Notes: generated from the letters alone by a model not told the origin. A stretch of 13,322 nt of DNA from CAZMRQ01 sp964568795 (GCA_964568795.1 CAZMRQ010000042.1:1-13322), one strand, 5' to 3'. Numbered from the stretch's first letter, positions 1 to 5,631 are shown. A program made the numbers and translations.

Positions 1-485
1 CTGAAGGCATTAAACACCTAATAAGCTGCCATTGCGTACTTCCACAATTTAGGCGCATGAAAAATCCGCTTTTTCATAAATTTGTTGTATTTTCAATTTT
101 AGGCCAGAATGATACGGTCGTGCCTAAAATTGCCAAGTGCAATAATTGTGGTGTACTACATAGGGTTACAGACATATGCAAATCTGAATTTATTCATGGT
201 CATGAAGATTCCACTAACTCTATTTTGACGATTGATGACATTAAAATGTCTTTATCCGATAAGCTTTGCAATATCTTGGAATCTTATGATGTCGATTTGC
301 CTACATGGGAAAAGGCTAAGTTCATTATTGAAAATCAAAAATGGAATAGCTTTTTAGTTTTAACACGCGAAGAATTAAATGATAATGTAGAAGGAAAACT
401 TCTTAGAATTATTGGAGAGAATCTTTTTAAGGTTGAATCATTTTCAAGGTCCGACTATGTGTCAGCTGAAATAGAAGAAGATTAA
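1..485 (+). CDS. Cys-rich zinc-ribbon-like protein, partial at left edge
   Basis: The first ATG in the frame is at 57, but the frame has no stop back to base 3 and encodes a plausible continuation (EGIKHLISCHCVLPQFRR), so the gene most likely starts outside the window. The visible part is about 160 residues. A CHC triplet (visible residues 9-11) and a CNNC pair (46-49) around a beta-rich segment look like the two knuckles of a zinc ribbon. The C-terminal half is acidic and mixed alpha/beta, without a catalytic motif I recognise. No good Shine-Dalgarno precedes the ATG at 57, which also favours an upstream start. The next gene begins 2 nt after the stop, so the two are probably co-transcribed. 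The fold is inferred from Cys spacing only and the function is unknown. Confidence 0.7.
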   Translation, partial: EGIKHLISCHCVLPQFRRMKNPLFHKFVVFSILGQNDTVVPKIAKCNNCGVLHRVTDICKSEFIHGHEDSTNSILTIDDIKMSLSDKLCNILESYDVDLPTWEKAKFIIENQKWNSFLVLTREELNDNVEGKLLRIIGENLFKVESFSRSDYVSAEIEED

Positions 486-487
486 AT

Positions 488-733
488 ATGTCAAAATTTT
501 ATGGTGAGACTAAGACTGAAATAAGTGCAAATGACATGCTACAGTGCCGACAAATAGTATCTGAGATTACTGGTTTTGGTGTGAAGCAGGATCAGATACT
601 TCAGATAATAAAGCTGCTGTCACTTGAGCTTGAGAATCGTGATCAAATGATTGCCATAAACGAATGCGTGCAGAAATTACTAGACACCGGGGTTGTTAAT
701 AAGAATACTTTTGATGGATTAATTACATCGTAA
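488..733 (+). CDS. Hypothetical small helical protein (81 aa)
   Basis: I do not recognise this protein. It has 81 residues, a mildly acidic composition, no signal peptide and no membrane segment. The sequence looks mostly helical, with candidate helices near residues 13-27, 32-50 and 52-67, and ends in a short polar tail. ATG at 488 lies 2 nt after the preceding stop and has only a weak purine-rich stretch (AGAAG) upstream, which fits translational coupling to the upstream gene. Small unidentified proteins of this kind are common in accessory regions of large phages. It could be a small regulator or a host-takeover protein, but nothing in the sequence decides this. Confidence 0.6.
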   Translation: MSKFYGETKTEISANDMLQCRQIVSEITGFGVKQDQILQIIKLLSLELENRDQMIAINECVQKLLDTGVVNKNTFDGLITS

Positions 734-748
734 GATATTTACACTGTG

Positions 749-756
749 TATAAAAA
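749..756 (+). promoter_or_regulatory. Possible phage late-promoter-like TATAAAAA box
   Basis: TATAAAAA sits in the 53-nt gap before the Hc1-like gene, about 30 nt upstream of its start. It resembles the T4 late-promoter -10 box TATAAATA with one mismatch. Similar boxes occur at 3750-3757, 5568-5575 and 5580-5587. The region is AT-rich, so a chance match is a real possibility. Confidence 0.2.
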
Positions 757-786
757 ACATTAATTTAGAATAATTTGGAGCATAAT

Positions 787-972
787 ATGAGAGAGCAAAT
801 ACTTGATATCTGGACTGAAGTGAAGACCCTTGTTGAGGTCTTAGAGGTTGATATTCATAAGAACGCCAACGGAAATAAGTCGGCAGGAGTCAGGGTCCGT
901 AAAGGTCTTCGACTTCTTAAGAATAAATCAGGCGATCTTGTCAAGGCATCTCTGGCATCTCGCGACGAATAG
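787..972 (+). CDS. Histone H1/Hc1-like small basic DNA-binding protein (61 aa)
   Basis: This 61-residue protein has an N-terminal helix (about residues 3-25) followed by the segment NGNKSAGVRVRKGLRLLKNK (about 28-47). That segment matches the pattern of the bacterial Hc1 histone-H1-like family, in which 'GNKAAGxRVRKxLxxLK' is typical. Family members bind and compact DNA through their Lys/Arg-rich helix, so a role in packaging or shielding phage DNA, or in altering host nucleoid structure, is inferred. I chose ATG 787 because GGAG at 777-780 lies 6 nt upstream of it. The in-frame TTG at 775 would overlap that Shine-Dalgarno. The tmRNA region follows directly. The family call rests on motif recognition alone. 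Confidence 0.6.
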   Translation: MREQILDIWTEVKTLVEVLEVDIHKNANGNKSAGVRVRKGLRLLKNKSGDLVKASLASRDE

Positions 973-977
973 TCAGA

Positions 978-995
978 TAAATGGTTCCCCATTTA
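978..995 (+). other. Small perfect hairpin after the Hc1-like gene
   Basis: TAAATGG and CCATTTA form a 7-bp stem around a TTCC loop, 6 nt after the stop codon. No T-run follows, so it is not a standard intrinsic terminator. It may protect the mRNA 3' end or act as a processing site upstream of the tmRNA. Confidence 0.35.
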
Positions 996-1004
996 ATGGG
1001 TGGG

Positions 1005-1041
1005 TACCTGTGTGCGGCAGGTAGGTGGGATACCCCGCACA
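1005..1041 (+). other. Predicted H-type pseudoknot just upstream of the tmRNA
   Basis: TACCTG (1005-1010) pairs perfectly with CAGGTA (1018-1023), leaving the 7-nt loop TGTGCGG (1011-1017). That entire loop is perfectly complementary to CCGCACA at 1035-1041, which would give an H-type pseudoknot of 6 + 7 bp ending 11 nt before the tmRNA 5' end. An alternative pairing, GGGTA 1002-1006 with TACCC 1031-1035, would compete with it. It could be a processing signal for the tmRNA precursor, a regulatory RNA or a transcription pause element. The pairing is seen in the sequence, and the role is inference. I could not match it to a riboswitch class I know. Confidence 0.4.
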
Positions 1042-1145
1042 AGCTACTGTACGGGCCTGACTGGTTTCGACGGGGTAGTGGATAGTGATAGTGCAAGTGG
1101 TCTTATGAGCTAGATGACCTAAAACTCAGTCTTAAATTTATAATT

Positions 1146-1187
1146 GCCAACGATAGCAATTACAGCACTTACGCGCTAGCCGCGTAA
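1146..1187 (+). other. tmRNA tag-peptide reading frame (ANDSNYSTYALAA)
   Basis: Reading from resume codon GCC at 1146, the frame gives ANDSNYSTYALAA and stops at TAA 1185-1187. The start AND and the end ALAA match the classic tag form (E. coli ANDENYALAA). The ALAA end is the ClpXP/ClpAP degron and AND-type starts recruit the SspB adaptor in some hosts. The centre SNYST looks like an expanded version of the usual ENY core. The exact resume codon is inferred from this similarity. Confidence 0.85.
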
Positions 1188-1224
1188 TGCCGGGGTTTCC
1201 GATAACCTTGATACCCAATATTGG

Positions 1225-1333
1225 ATAACAGGTAGATATCCTGCGAAAATAAAAAATCACAATGGTTACCCTGGTAAAAAGTTACTCCACTTGGAGACAG
1301 GTGGTTACCTTTTTATAACAGGTGGATCTACTG
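1225..1333 (+). repeat. Direct repeat inside the tmRNA pseudoknot domain
   Basis: ATAACAGGTAGATATCCTG at 1225-1243 and ATAACAGGTGGATCTACTG at 1315-1333 match at 16 of 19 positions and are 90 nt apart. Both lie in the downstream region where tmRNAs carry tandem pseudoknots. They may mark a duplicated pseudoknot, which would help explain the 405-nt length. Confidence 0.5.
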
Positions 1334-1463
1334 TGTCACACAGGAGATGGGAAACTTGTGACTACCTTGCCTGTTCGGGAATGGACAGGCTAAACTTGTG
1401 AATGACTTGACTTTGAAGATGCTTCGGACGTGGGTTCGATCCCCACCAGGTCCACCAGTAAAG

Positions 1464-1718
1464 CTATATATTTTTTGTCTTCTGCTGTATTTTCTTGATT
1501 ATAGATTTTTCTAGCTGGCACACTCGCATTCGCGTGAGGTCAAATATGTCGCCTATCTGCTGCAGCGTCTTTGGCCCCGATCGAGCCGATAAAATAGTGC
1601 AGTTAAGATCTCTTTCGCTCGGAAGCCACTGTCGACAGCTAGTTTTCTGGCATTTAATATTATACTCATTGTGAAAGCTGAAACAGTTTTGTCCGCATTT
1701 TAGTATGTCATCATCCAT
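1464..1718 (-). CDS. Small sigma-70 region-4-like HTH protein with N-terminal Cys cluster
   Basis: This 84-aa protein is the only minus-strand gene. Residues 48-71 (GPKTLQQIGDIFDLTRMRVC plus QLEK) match sigma-70 region 4.2, where the usual form is 'TLeEIGxxxgvSReRVRQIEk'; this helix-turn-helix reads the -35 box. Upstream, C8-x3-C12-x10-C23-x4-C28 could bind zinc. There is no region 2, so it cannot be a complete sigma factor. It more likely acts as a transcription co-factor that redirects or inhibits host RNA polymerase. AGAGGT on the minus strand (within 1724-1730) is a good Shine-Dalgarno for ATG 1716-1718. The stop lies 6 nt from the tmRNA 3' end on the opposite strand, and the 5' side faces the PhoH gene. 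Confidence 0.75.
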   Translation of the reverse strand: MDDDILKCGQNCFSFHNEYNIKCQKTSCRQWLPSERDLNCTILSARSGPKTLQQIGDIFDLTRMRVCQLEKSIIKKIQQKTKNI

Positions 1719-1796
1719 TAATTTGACCTCTGTTGGTTAAAATTTAAAGAGAGGTTTTTAAGTGTATTAATTTTTAAAGATAATTATCTATAGCAC
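1719..1796. promoter_or_regulatory. Divergent intergenic control region with a 12-bp palindrome
   Basis: This AT-rich gap separates the minus-strand sigma-like gene from the plus-strand PhoH gene and so must carry signals for both or border them. It contains the perfect palindrome AGATAATTATCT (1778-1789), a shape expected of a dimeric-regulator operator, about 30 nt before the likely PhoH start. I see no -10/-35 pair I would commit to. Confidence 0.35.
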
Positions 1797-1817
1797 ATGT
1801 CCAAGGAGGCACGTCCA

Positions 1818-3143
1818 TTGACAAAAGTTTTTTGCCTTGATACTAATGTTCTTTTATATGATGCCGAATCATTATTCTCATTTGACGACAACCTGGTGGT
1901 AATACCGCTGGTTGTCCTGGAGGAGCTGGATAGAAAAAAATCTCGAATGGACGACATCGGCCAGAATGCCCGTCGTGTCAGTCGTCATCTGGATACACTA
2001 AGAAAACAGGGAAGCCTGAGTGACGGCGTAGAGCTGAGAAACGGCGGCCGATTAAAAATAACAAAGCGACTAGATGTAAGCGACGAACTTCCAGAGGAGC
2101 TTATAGATAATCCCATTGCAGACAATGTAATCCTGTCAGATGTCTTTCACCTAGCGCAGGAGTTTGGTGACAGTGTCACACTTATTACCAAGGATATAAA
2201 TCTAAGGGTTAAGTGCGATGTACTAGGAATACAATGTGATGATTATCTAAAGCATCGCGTTGCTACTAGTAAAAATCATCTATATACTGGTGTAAGAAGG
2301 GCAACCCTACCGCAGGACAAGATTGACGAAATATACAGTCAAAAACAGGTTGAGGTTCCTGATGATCATGATGATTTTAACGATTTAAAACCTAATGAGT
2401 TTGTCGTAATAAAGTCTTCACCGTCAGCCTCAGCCGCAATATGCAGGCACAAGCATGGAAATATTCATCTTTTACCACAGTTCGCCAATATTTGGGGTGT
2501 AAGTTCAAGGAATAAGGAGCAGTGGTTTGCATTTGACCTACTATTCGATCCTGATATAAAACTTGTTACTTTGGTTGGACCTGCGGGAACAGGAAAGACC
2601 CTGCTAGCAGTTGCCGCCGGCGTGCACCATGTATTAGAAAAGTCTAATGACCAGAATAAGCTTGTAATTTCAAGGCCAATCCAGCCTCTTGGCAATGATA
2701 TAGGATACTTGCCTGGAACCATGGAGGAGAAGATGGACCCATGGACGAAGCCAATTATGGATAATCTAGGTTTCCTATTTAACTCTGACTATGACAAGGC
2801 TGGTAAGTCGATTATTCCACTATACTTTCAGAAGGGTATCTTCGAGATAGAGGCTATCACATATCTTCGAGGTCGCTCCATAGCTAATGCATTCATTATA
2901 ATAGATGAGGCGCAGAACCTGTCTGTCCATGAACTAAAGACGATAATCACACGAGCAGGTGAGAATACAAAGATTGTCTTGACAGGAGATATCGAGCAGA
3001 TTGATAATACGTACGTCGATGCAGTTTCCAATGGCCTGACATATGCCGTAGAGAAGTTCAAGGACGAGCCAATTGCAGGACACATAACGCTTATCAAGGG
3101 TCAGCGATCTGAGCTGGCCACAATAGCCAGCAAGATATTATGA
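1818..3143 (+). CDS. phoH: PIN domain-PhoH ATPase fusion (PhoH2/YlaK type)
   Basis: This 441-aa protein combines an N-terminal PIN ribonuclease domain with a C-terminal PhoH-type P-loop ATPase. The family couples RNA unwinding to cleavage in PhoH2, and the length equals that of full bacterial PhoH2/YlaK proteins. Many phage PhoH proteins have only the ATPase half. PIN acidic residues are present in LDTNVLL (Asp at about residue 8), VLEELDRKK (33-41) and TKDINLR (Asp about 126). Walker A is GPAGTGKT (254-261), Walker B is FIIIDEAQN (359-367), and VLTGDIEQID (387-396) is the sensor-like motif. I prefer TTG 1818 over ATG 1797. AAGGAGG at 1803-1809 lies 8 nt before the TTG but inside the longer reading, and the PIN motif then begins at the expected distance. 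Phage phoH genes are often called phosphate-stress genes, but nothing here shows such control. Confidence 0.92.
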   Translation: MTKVFCLDTNVLLYDAESLFSFDDNLVVIPLVVLEELDRKKSRMDDIGQNARRVSRHLDTLRKQGSLSDGVELRNGGRLKITKRLDVSDELPEELIDNPIADNVILSDVFHLAQEFGDSVTLITKDINLRVKCDVLGIQCDDYLKHRVATSKNHLYTGVRRATLPQDKIDEIYSQKQVEVPDDHDDFNDLKPNEFVVIKSSPSASAAICRHKHGNIHLLPQFANIWGVSSRNKEQWFAFDLLFDPDIKLVTLVGPAGTGKTLLAVAAGVHHVLEKSNDQNKLVISRPIQPLGNDIGYLPGTMEEKMDPWTKPIMDNLGFLFNSDYDKAGKSIIPLYFQKGIFEIEAITYLRGRSIANAFIIIDEAQNLSVHELKTIITRAGENTKIVLTGDIEQIDNTYVDAVSNGLTYAVEKFKDEPIAGHITLIKGQRSELATIASKIL

Positions 3144-3183
3144 TAATCTTTGCATTAGTCTAATAATTATTCGAGGAGTTCCA

Positions 3184-3480
3184 ATGCCCTCACGATATAA
3201 CTTAAACAGACTGAGAAAGACATATCCAGCGACTAGAAGGACACCTGTTATTATTGGTGTAGATACTGTCGAGTCGGCAGTTTTAACATTTACTGAGCAG
3301 AACAGTAAGACTTACACTTTTACGTCTGTTTATAGTGCAGCACCAACAGTGACTGCAACCCCAGCTAGCAGTCAAAATGTTAATGTATATATAACTGCAG
3401 TAACGACGACTTATGTAACAATTACTACCAGTGCTCCAATAACAGGTGACATACACCTCCAGGTCGCAAAGGTAGACTGA
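3184..3480 (+). CDS. Small beta-sandwich virion/adhesin-like protein, copy 1
   Basis: This 98-aa protein has a basic N-terminal stretch (residues 1-20, Arg-rich) and then a Thr/Val-rich beta domain. The pattern 'FTSVYSAAPTVTATP... NVNVYITAVTTTYVTITTSAP' resembles short lectin-like or tail-fibre beta-sandwich domains, in which 'F...AFsstPtVvvtp' precedes 'v.i.svtttgftit'. The following gene encodes a clear paralog, sharing QNVN-YI-AV-T-VT and a P-x2-GD ending. A Shine-Dalgarno GAGGAG lies just upstream of ATG 3184. The neighbours are PhoH upstream and a fibre-like protein downstream. A structural or receptor-contact role is inferred, and no family name is certain. Confidence 0.65.
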   Translation: MPSRYNLNRLRKTYPATRRTPVIIGVDTVESAVLTFTEQNSKTYTFTSVYSAAPTVTATPASSQNVNVYITAVTTTYVTITTSAPITGDIHLQVAKVD

Positions 3481-3743
3481 TGGCTGTTGTACTTTCCGGC
3501 CGTGGAACAATTGCAGGAGGTAGCACCTCTGTTGTCATAACCTTCAGTACAGCATTTTCCAGTGTTCCCGCAGTTGTACTATTGCCTGGAACTAACGGAT
3601 CATCATCATCAGCAAATGCCCAAAATGTAAACCTGTATATATCAGCAGTGTCAGCGACACAGGTTACTGTTAATGCATCAGGACCAGCAGAGGGCGATTC
3701 ACCACCTCCGTGTTACTTTGACTACCGGGCAATGACAACGTAA
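3480..3743 (+). CDS. Small beta-sandwich virion/adhesin-like protein, copy 2
   Basis: This is an 87-aa paralog of the preceding protein, joined to it by a TGATG overlap, so the pair is translationally coupled. It lacks the Arg-rich leader and begins directly with the beta domain ('STSVVITFSTAFSSVPAVVL'). It keeps the shared core 'NAQNVNLYISAVSATQVTVN' followed by P-x2-GD, and ends with a Pro-rich, aromatic tail (PPPCYFDY). It contains a Gly/Ser-rich loop near residues 37-48 (LPGTNGSSSSAN). Together the two look like a recent tandem duplication of one fold. They could form a hetero-oligomer on the tail or capsid, but that role is inference. Confidence 0.65.
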   Translation: MAVVLSGRGTIAGGSTSVVITFSTAFSSVPAVVLLPGTNGSSSSANAQNVNLYISAVSATQVTVNASGPAEGDSPPPCYFDYRAMTT

Positions 3744-3749
3744 AAGGAA

Positions 3750-3757
3750 TATAAAAT
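3750..3757 (+). promoter_or_regulatory. TATAAAAT box overlapping the start of the fibre gene
   Basis: TATAAAAT resembles a phage late-promoter box, but it overlaps the ATG at 3756. It could therefore serve only a downstream gene, or be part of the AT-rich spacer after the Shine-Dalgarno AAAGGAA. It is weak evidence taken alone. Confidence 0.12.
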
Positions 3758-5567
3758 GGCAGATTTTAAAGCAGACGGATGTATACTAACAGGCTCGTTG
3801 ACCGAGGCAGCTGCCGGGGTGCCTTTTATTGATGCTGGTACGAATATAACGACAGCAATCAATGCTAATGGATCTATTACTATTAATGCCACTGGCGGAG
3901 GCTCGGCAGCTGATGTTGGTTGGACAGGACCAGCCGATGGCCAGATCGCCACTACAGGTTCATTATATGTCGGACAGTCTGGCGTCGGCAGCGATGTCAT
4001 CTTCTACGGTGAGGACGCCAGCGCGGTTGGACTCCAGTGGGACGCTGACTACGCGGAACACGGCGCGCTGCTATTGGGAGCCAATAACCATGGTGTTGAT
4101 TTAGTAATTCGGGGCGAAACAGCAAATCACTTTTTACACTGGGATCAGAACCTTGACAAACTGAACCTCGCCGGACACTTCACATTCAATGATGGTGCTT
4201 TGGACCTAGACTTCCGTGCCGAGTCCCAGAACATTAAGGGGATGATTGTCATTGACTCAGGCACAGACCAGCTGTTACTGCATGCCTCAGGCACTACCGC
4301 GGCCACTGCAGGTGGAACCGGCTTCCAGGCCGGCTCCGATGTTGCTACGTATATTAGCGGTGCTGTGGGAAGTGTAGGTGTAGTAGGCAGCAAGGGGGTC
4401 ACCCTGGTTGCCGGCGATTTAGTCACATCGGGTAACTTGCAGGTCGAGGGTGATATTAGTAGCACTTCCTCGCCGGCTACAGCTATTAATATAGGCACCG
4501 CAGGTGTGGTCTTCAACGAGGACGGCAACGCCGCGAATGACTTCAGGGTTGAGTCAGATACAGAAACCCATGCTTTGTTCATTGATGCGTCTGAAAATGA
4601 GCTTCATATTAATCAGGGAAAAACTGCGTTCACCACTCATGTTTGTAATGCTACTGAAGAGGTGATGAGAATCACCGGTGTAGGTGCTATCTTTAATGAA
4701 ACGGGTAATACAAATATAGATTTTAGGGTTGAGTCTGACAATGAACAACAGGCACTGTTCATAGACTCCAGTGAAGACGAGTTGCATATTAACAAGGGTG
4801 AGACAGCATTCACAACAATTATAGCCAGTATCAACGATGAGGCAATTCGTGTTGATGCCGCAGGCGTTGTCTTCAACGAGGATGGCCATGCTACAAACGA
4901 TTTCAGGGTCGAGACCGATATAATATCACATGCTCTGTTTGTCGATGCTGGTGCCAATACGGTGACGATCAGTAATGCCTCTGACCAGGTAATGAAAGTC
5001 GATGCCACAGGCGTTGTATTCAATGAGGACAGTCACGCTACAAACGATTTCAGGGTTGAGACGAATACAGAAGCAAATGCTTTATTCATTGACTCGGGTG
5101 CTGATACAATTACGACATCAGTTCCTCTTCTTAACAAGGACAAGCCACGACTTTCAAAGTATATAACTGCTGGAACGTGGGCTGCCTCGACGGGAAATGA
5201 GAATATTTTTTCAAACGCAAGCTGGACTGTGAATCCAACGTATGCTTCATCTCTCACTGCAACGTATATAAGCCATGCGACAGCTAACGGTAAATTTACT
5301 GTTACATATGCAGCTACATACTGTGTAATAGTGCCGCTGTTGCTAAAGGCCTCCTCTAACGGTGATTTCACATTTCGTGGGTACGTAAATTCAGTGCTGA
5401 AGTATGAAATGCAAGGTTCGTATGTTCACGCTGCCGTAGATCCCGTCGAGCGTACATTTAGCTTTTTACTTGACTGCACCGCAGGCGCTGTTTTAGAATT
5501 TTATATTGAAGATACTGCAGGTTTTGTCGCGGTCGCATATGCCACAGTTAATATTTACGCCATTTAA
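3756..5567 (+). CDS. Repeat-containing tail-fibre-like structural protein with C1q-like head
   Basis: This 603-aa protein starts at ATG 3756 with Shine-Dalgarno AAAGGAA. Residues 1-75 are Gly/Ala/Thr-rich ('NANGSITINATGGGSAADVG'), like the base of phage fibres. Four copies of the motif V-V-F-N-E-D-G ... D-F-R-V-E ... A-L-F-I-D-A begin at residues 251, 311, 371 and 420, and a diverged copy lies near 142-169. This repeat is common in marine phage structural proteins and probably forms a trimeric beta shaft. Residues about 470-603 look like a C1q/TNF-type jelly roll ('FTVTYAATYCVIVPLLLK', then 'LLDCTAGAVLEFYIEDTAG'), fitting a terminal receptor-binding head. No intramolecular chaperone motif is evident. 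The head assignment is by pattern only. The glycosyltransferase island begins 64 nt downstream. Confidence 0.8.
   Translation: MADFKADGCILTGSLTEAAAGVPFIDAGTNITTAINANGSITINATGGGSAADVGWTGPADGQIATTGSLYVGQSGVGSDVIFYGEDASAVGLQWDADYAEHGALLLGANNHGVDLVIRGETANHFLHWDQNLDKLNLAGHFTFNDGALDLDFRAESQNIKGMIVIDSGTDQLLLHASGTTAATAGGTGFQAGSDVATYISGAVGSVGVVGSKGVTLVAGDLVTSGNLQVEGDISSTSSPATAINIGTAGVVFNEDGNAANDFRVESDTETHALFIDASENELHINQGKTAFTTHVCNATEEVMRITGVGAIFNETGNTNIDFRVESDNEQQALFIDSSEDELHINKGETAFTTIIASINDEAIRVDAAGVVFNEDGHATNDFRVETDIISHALFVDAGANTVTISNASDQVMKVDATGVVFNEDSHATNDFRVETNTEANALFIDSGADTITTSVPLLNKDKPRLSKYITAGTWAASTGNENIFSNASWTVNPTYASSLTATYISHATANGKFTVTYAATYCVIVPLLLKASSNGDFTFRGYVNSVLKYEMQGSYVHAAVDPVERTFSFLLDCTAGAVLEFYIEDTAGFVAVAYATVNIYAI
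4506..5117 (+). repeat. Tandem coding repeats of the fibre shaft
   Basis: Four coding units start at 4506, 4686, 4866 and 5013. The first three are exactly 60 codons apart and the last step is 49 codons, so one spacer has been shortened. The best-conserved pair (4866 and 5013) shares long identical nucleotide runs such as GCTACAAACGATTTCAGGGT. This indicates recent duplication or ongoing recombination between units. Confidence 0.8.
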
Positions 5568-5613
5568 TATAAAAACAATTATAAAATCTATTTTTGGTCA
5601 GTAAACTTTACTG
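5568..5613 (+). promoter_or_regulatory. Intergenic gap before the glycosyltransferase island: promoter-like boxes and a palindrome
   Basis: The gap between the fibre gene and the first glycosyltransferase contains TATAAAAA (5568-5575) and TATAAAAT (5580-5587), both like the T4 late-promoter box. An inverted repeat CAGTAAA-C-TTTACTG lies at 5599-5613 and could fold as a 5-bp stem with a 5-nt loop. It may mark the start of a separate transcript for the island. No T-run follows the hairpin, so it is not an intrinsic terminator. Confidence 0.3.
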
Positions 5614-5631
5614 TGCAAGGAGAGTTTTAAG

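Larger units (their letters stand above)
1053..1457 (+). ncRNA. ssrA: tmRNA (transfer-messenger RNA), one-piece, phage-encoded
   Basis: tmRNA acts with SmpB to rescue stalled ribosomes and tag the incomplete protein for proteolysis. The 5' end GGGCCTGACTGGTTTCGACG is the conserved tRNA-like start. GGGCCTG (1053-1059) pairs with CAGGTCC (1447-1453) as the 7-bp acceptor stem with one G-U pair. It is followed by discriminator A1454 and an encoded CCA (1455-1457). The T arm is perfect: GTGGG 1430-1434, 7-nt loop TTCGATC, CCCAC 1442-1446. The tag frame lies at 1146-1187 and the downstream half is rich in inverted repeats, as expected of tmRNA pseudoknots. At 405 nt it is longer than the 363-nt E. 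coli molecule. It is contiguous, unlike the permuted two-piece form of alphaproteobacteria and cyanobacteria. It lies between phage-like genes, so it is probably carried by the virus. Confidence 0.95.

Noticed and set aside
775..786. TTG 775 as start of the Hc1-like protein
   Set aside because: It would place the GGAG Shine-Dalgarno inside the gene; ATG 787 is correctly spaced from it.
978..995. Intrinsic terminator
   Set aside because: The hairpin is not followed by a T-run.
973..1052. Possible tRNA upstream of the tmRNA
   Set aside because: The segment forms hairpins and a pseudoknot but has no T arm (GGTTCRA) or matching acceptor stem.
1430..1457. tmRNA 3' end as an integration (att) site
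   Set aside because: tmRNA genes are frequent integration targets, but no integrase and no second copy of the 3' end is present in the window.
1469..1476. T-run after the tmRNA as an intrinsic terminator
   Set aside because: There is no GC-rich hairpin directly before it apart from the T arm of the tmRNA itself, so the call cannot be supported.
2465..3097. Two open frames on the minus strand within the PhoH gene
   Set aside because: They lie wholly inside a well-supported PIN-PhoH gene with intact motifs, have no Shine-Dalgarno and show no recognisable domain.
3722..5371. Several minus-strand open frames opposite the fibre gene
   Set aside because: They mirror its Asp/Glu/Ala-rich codons and its repeats on the other strand. 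None has a plausible start signal or motif.
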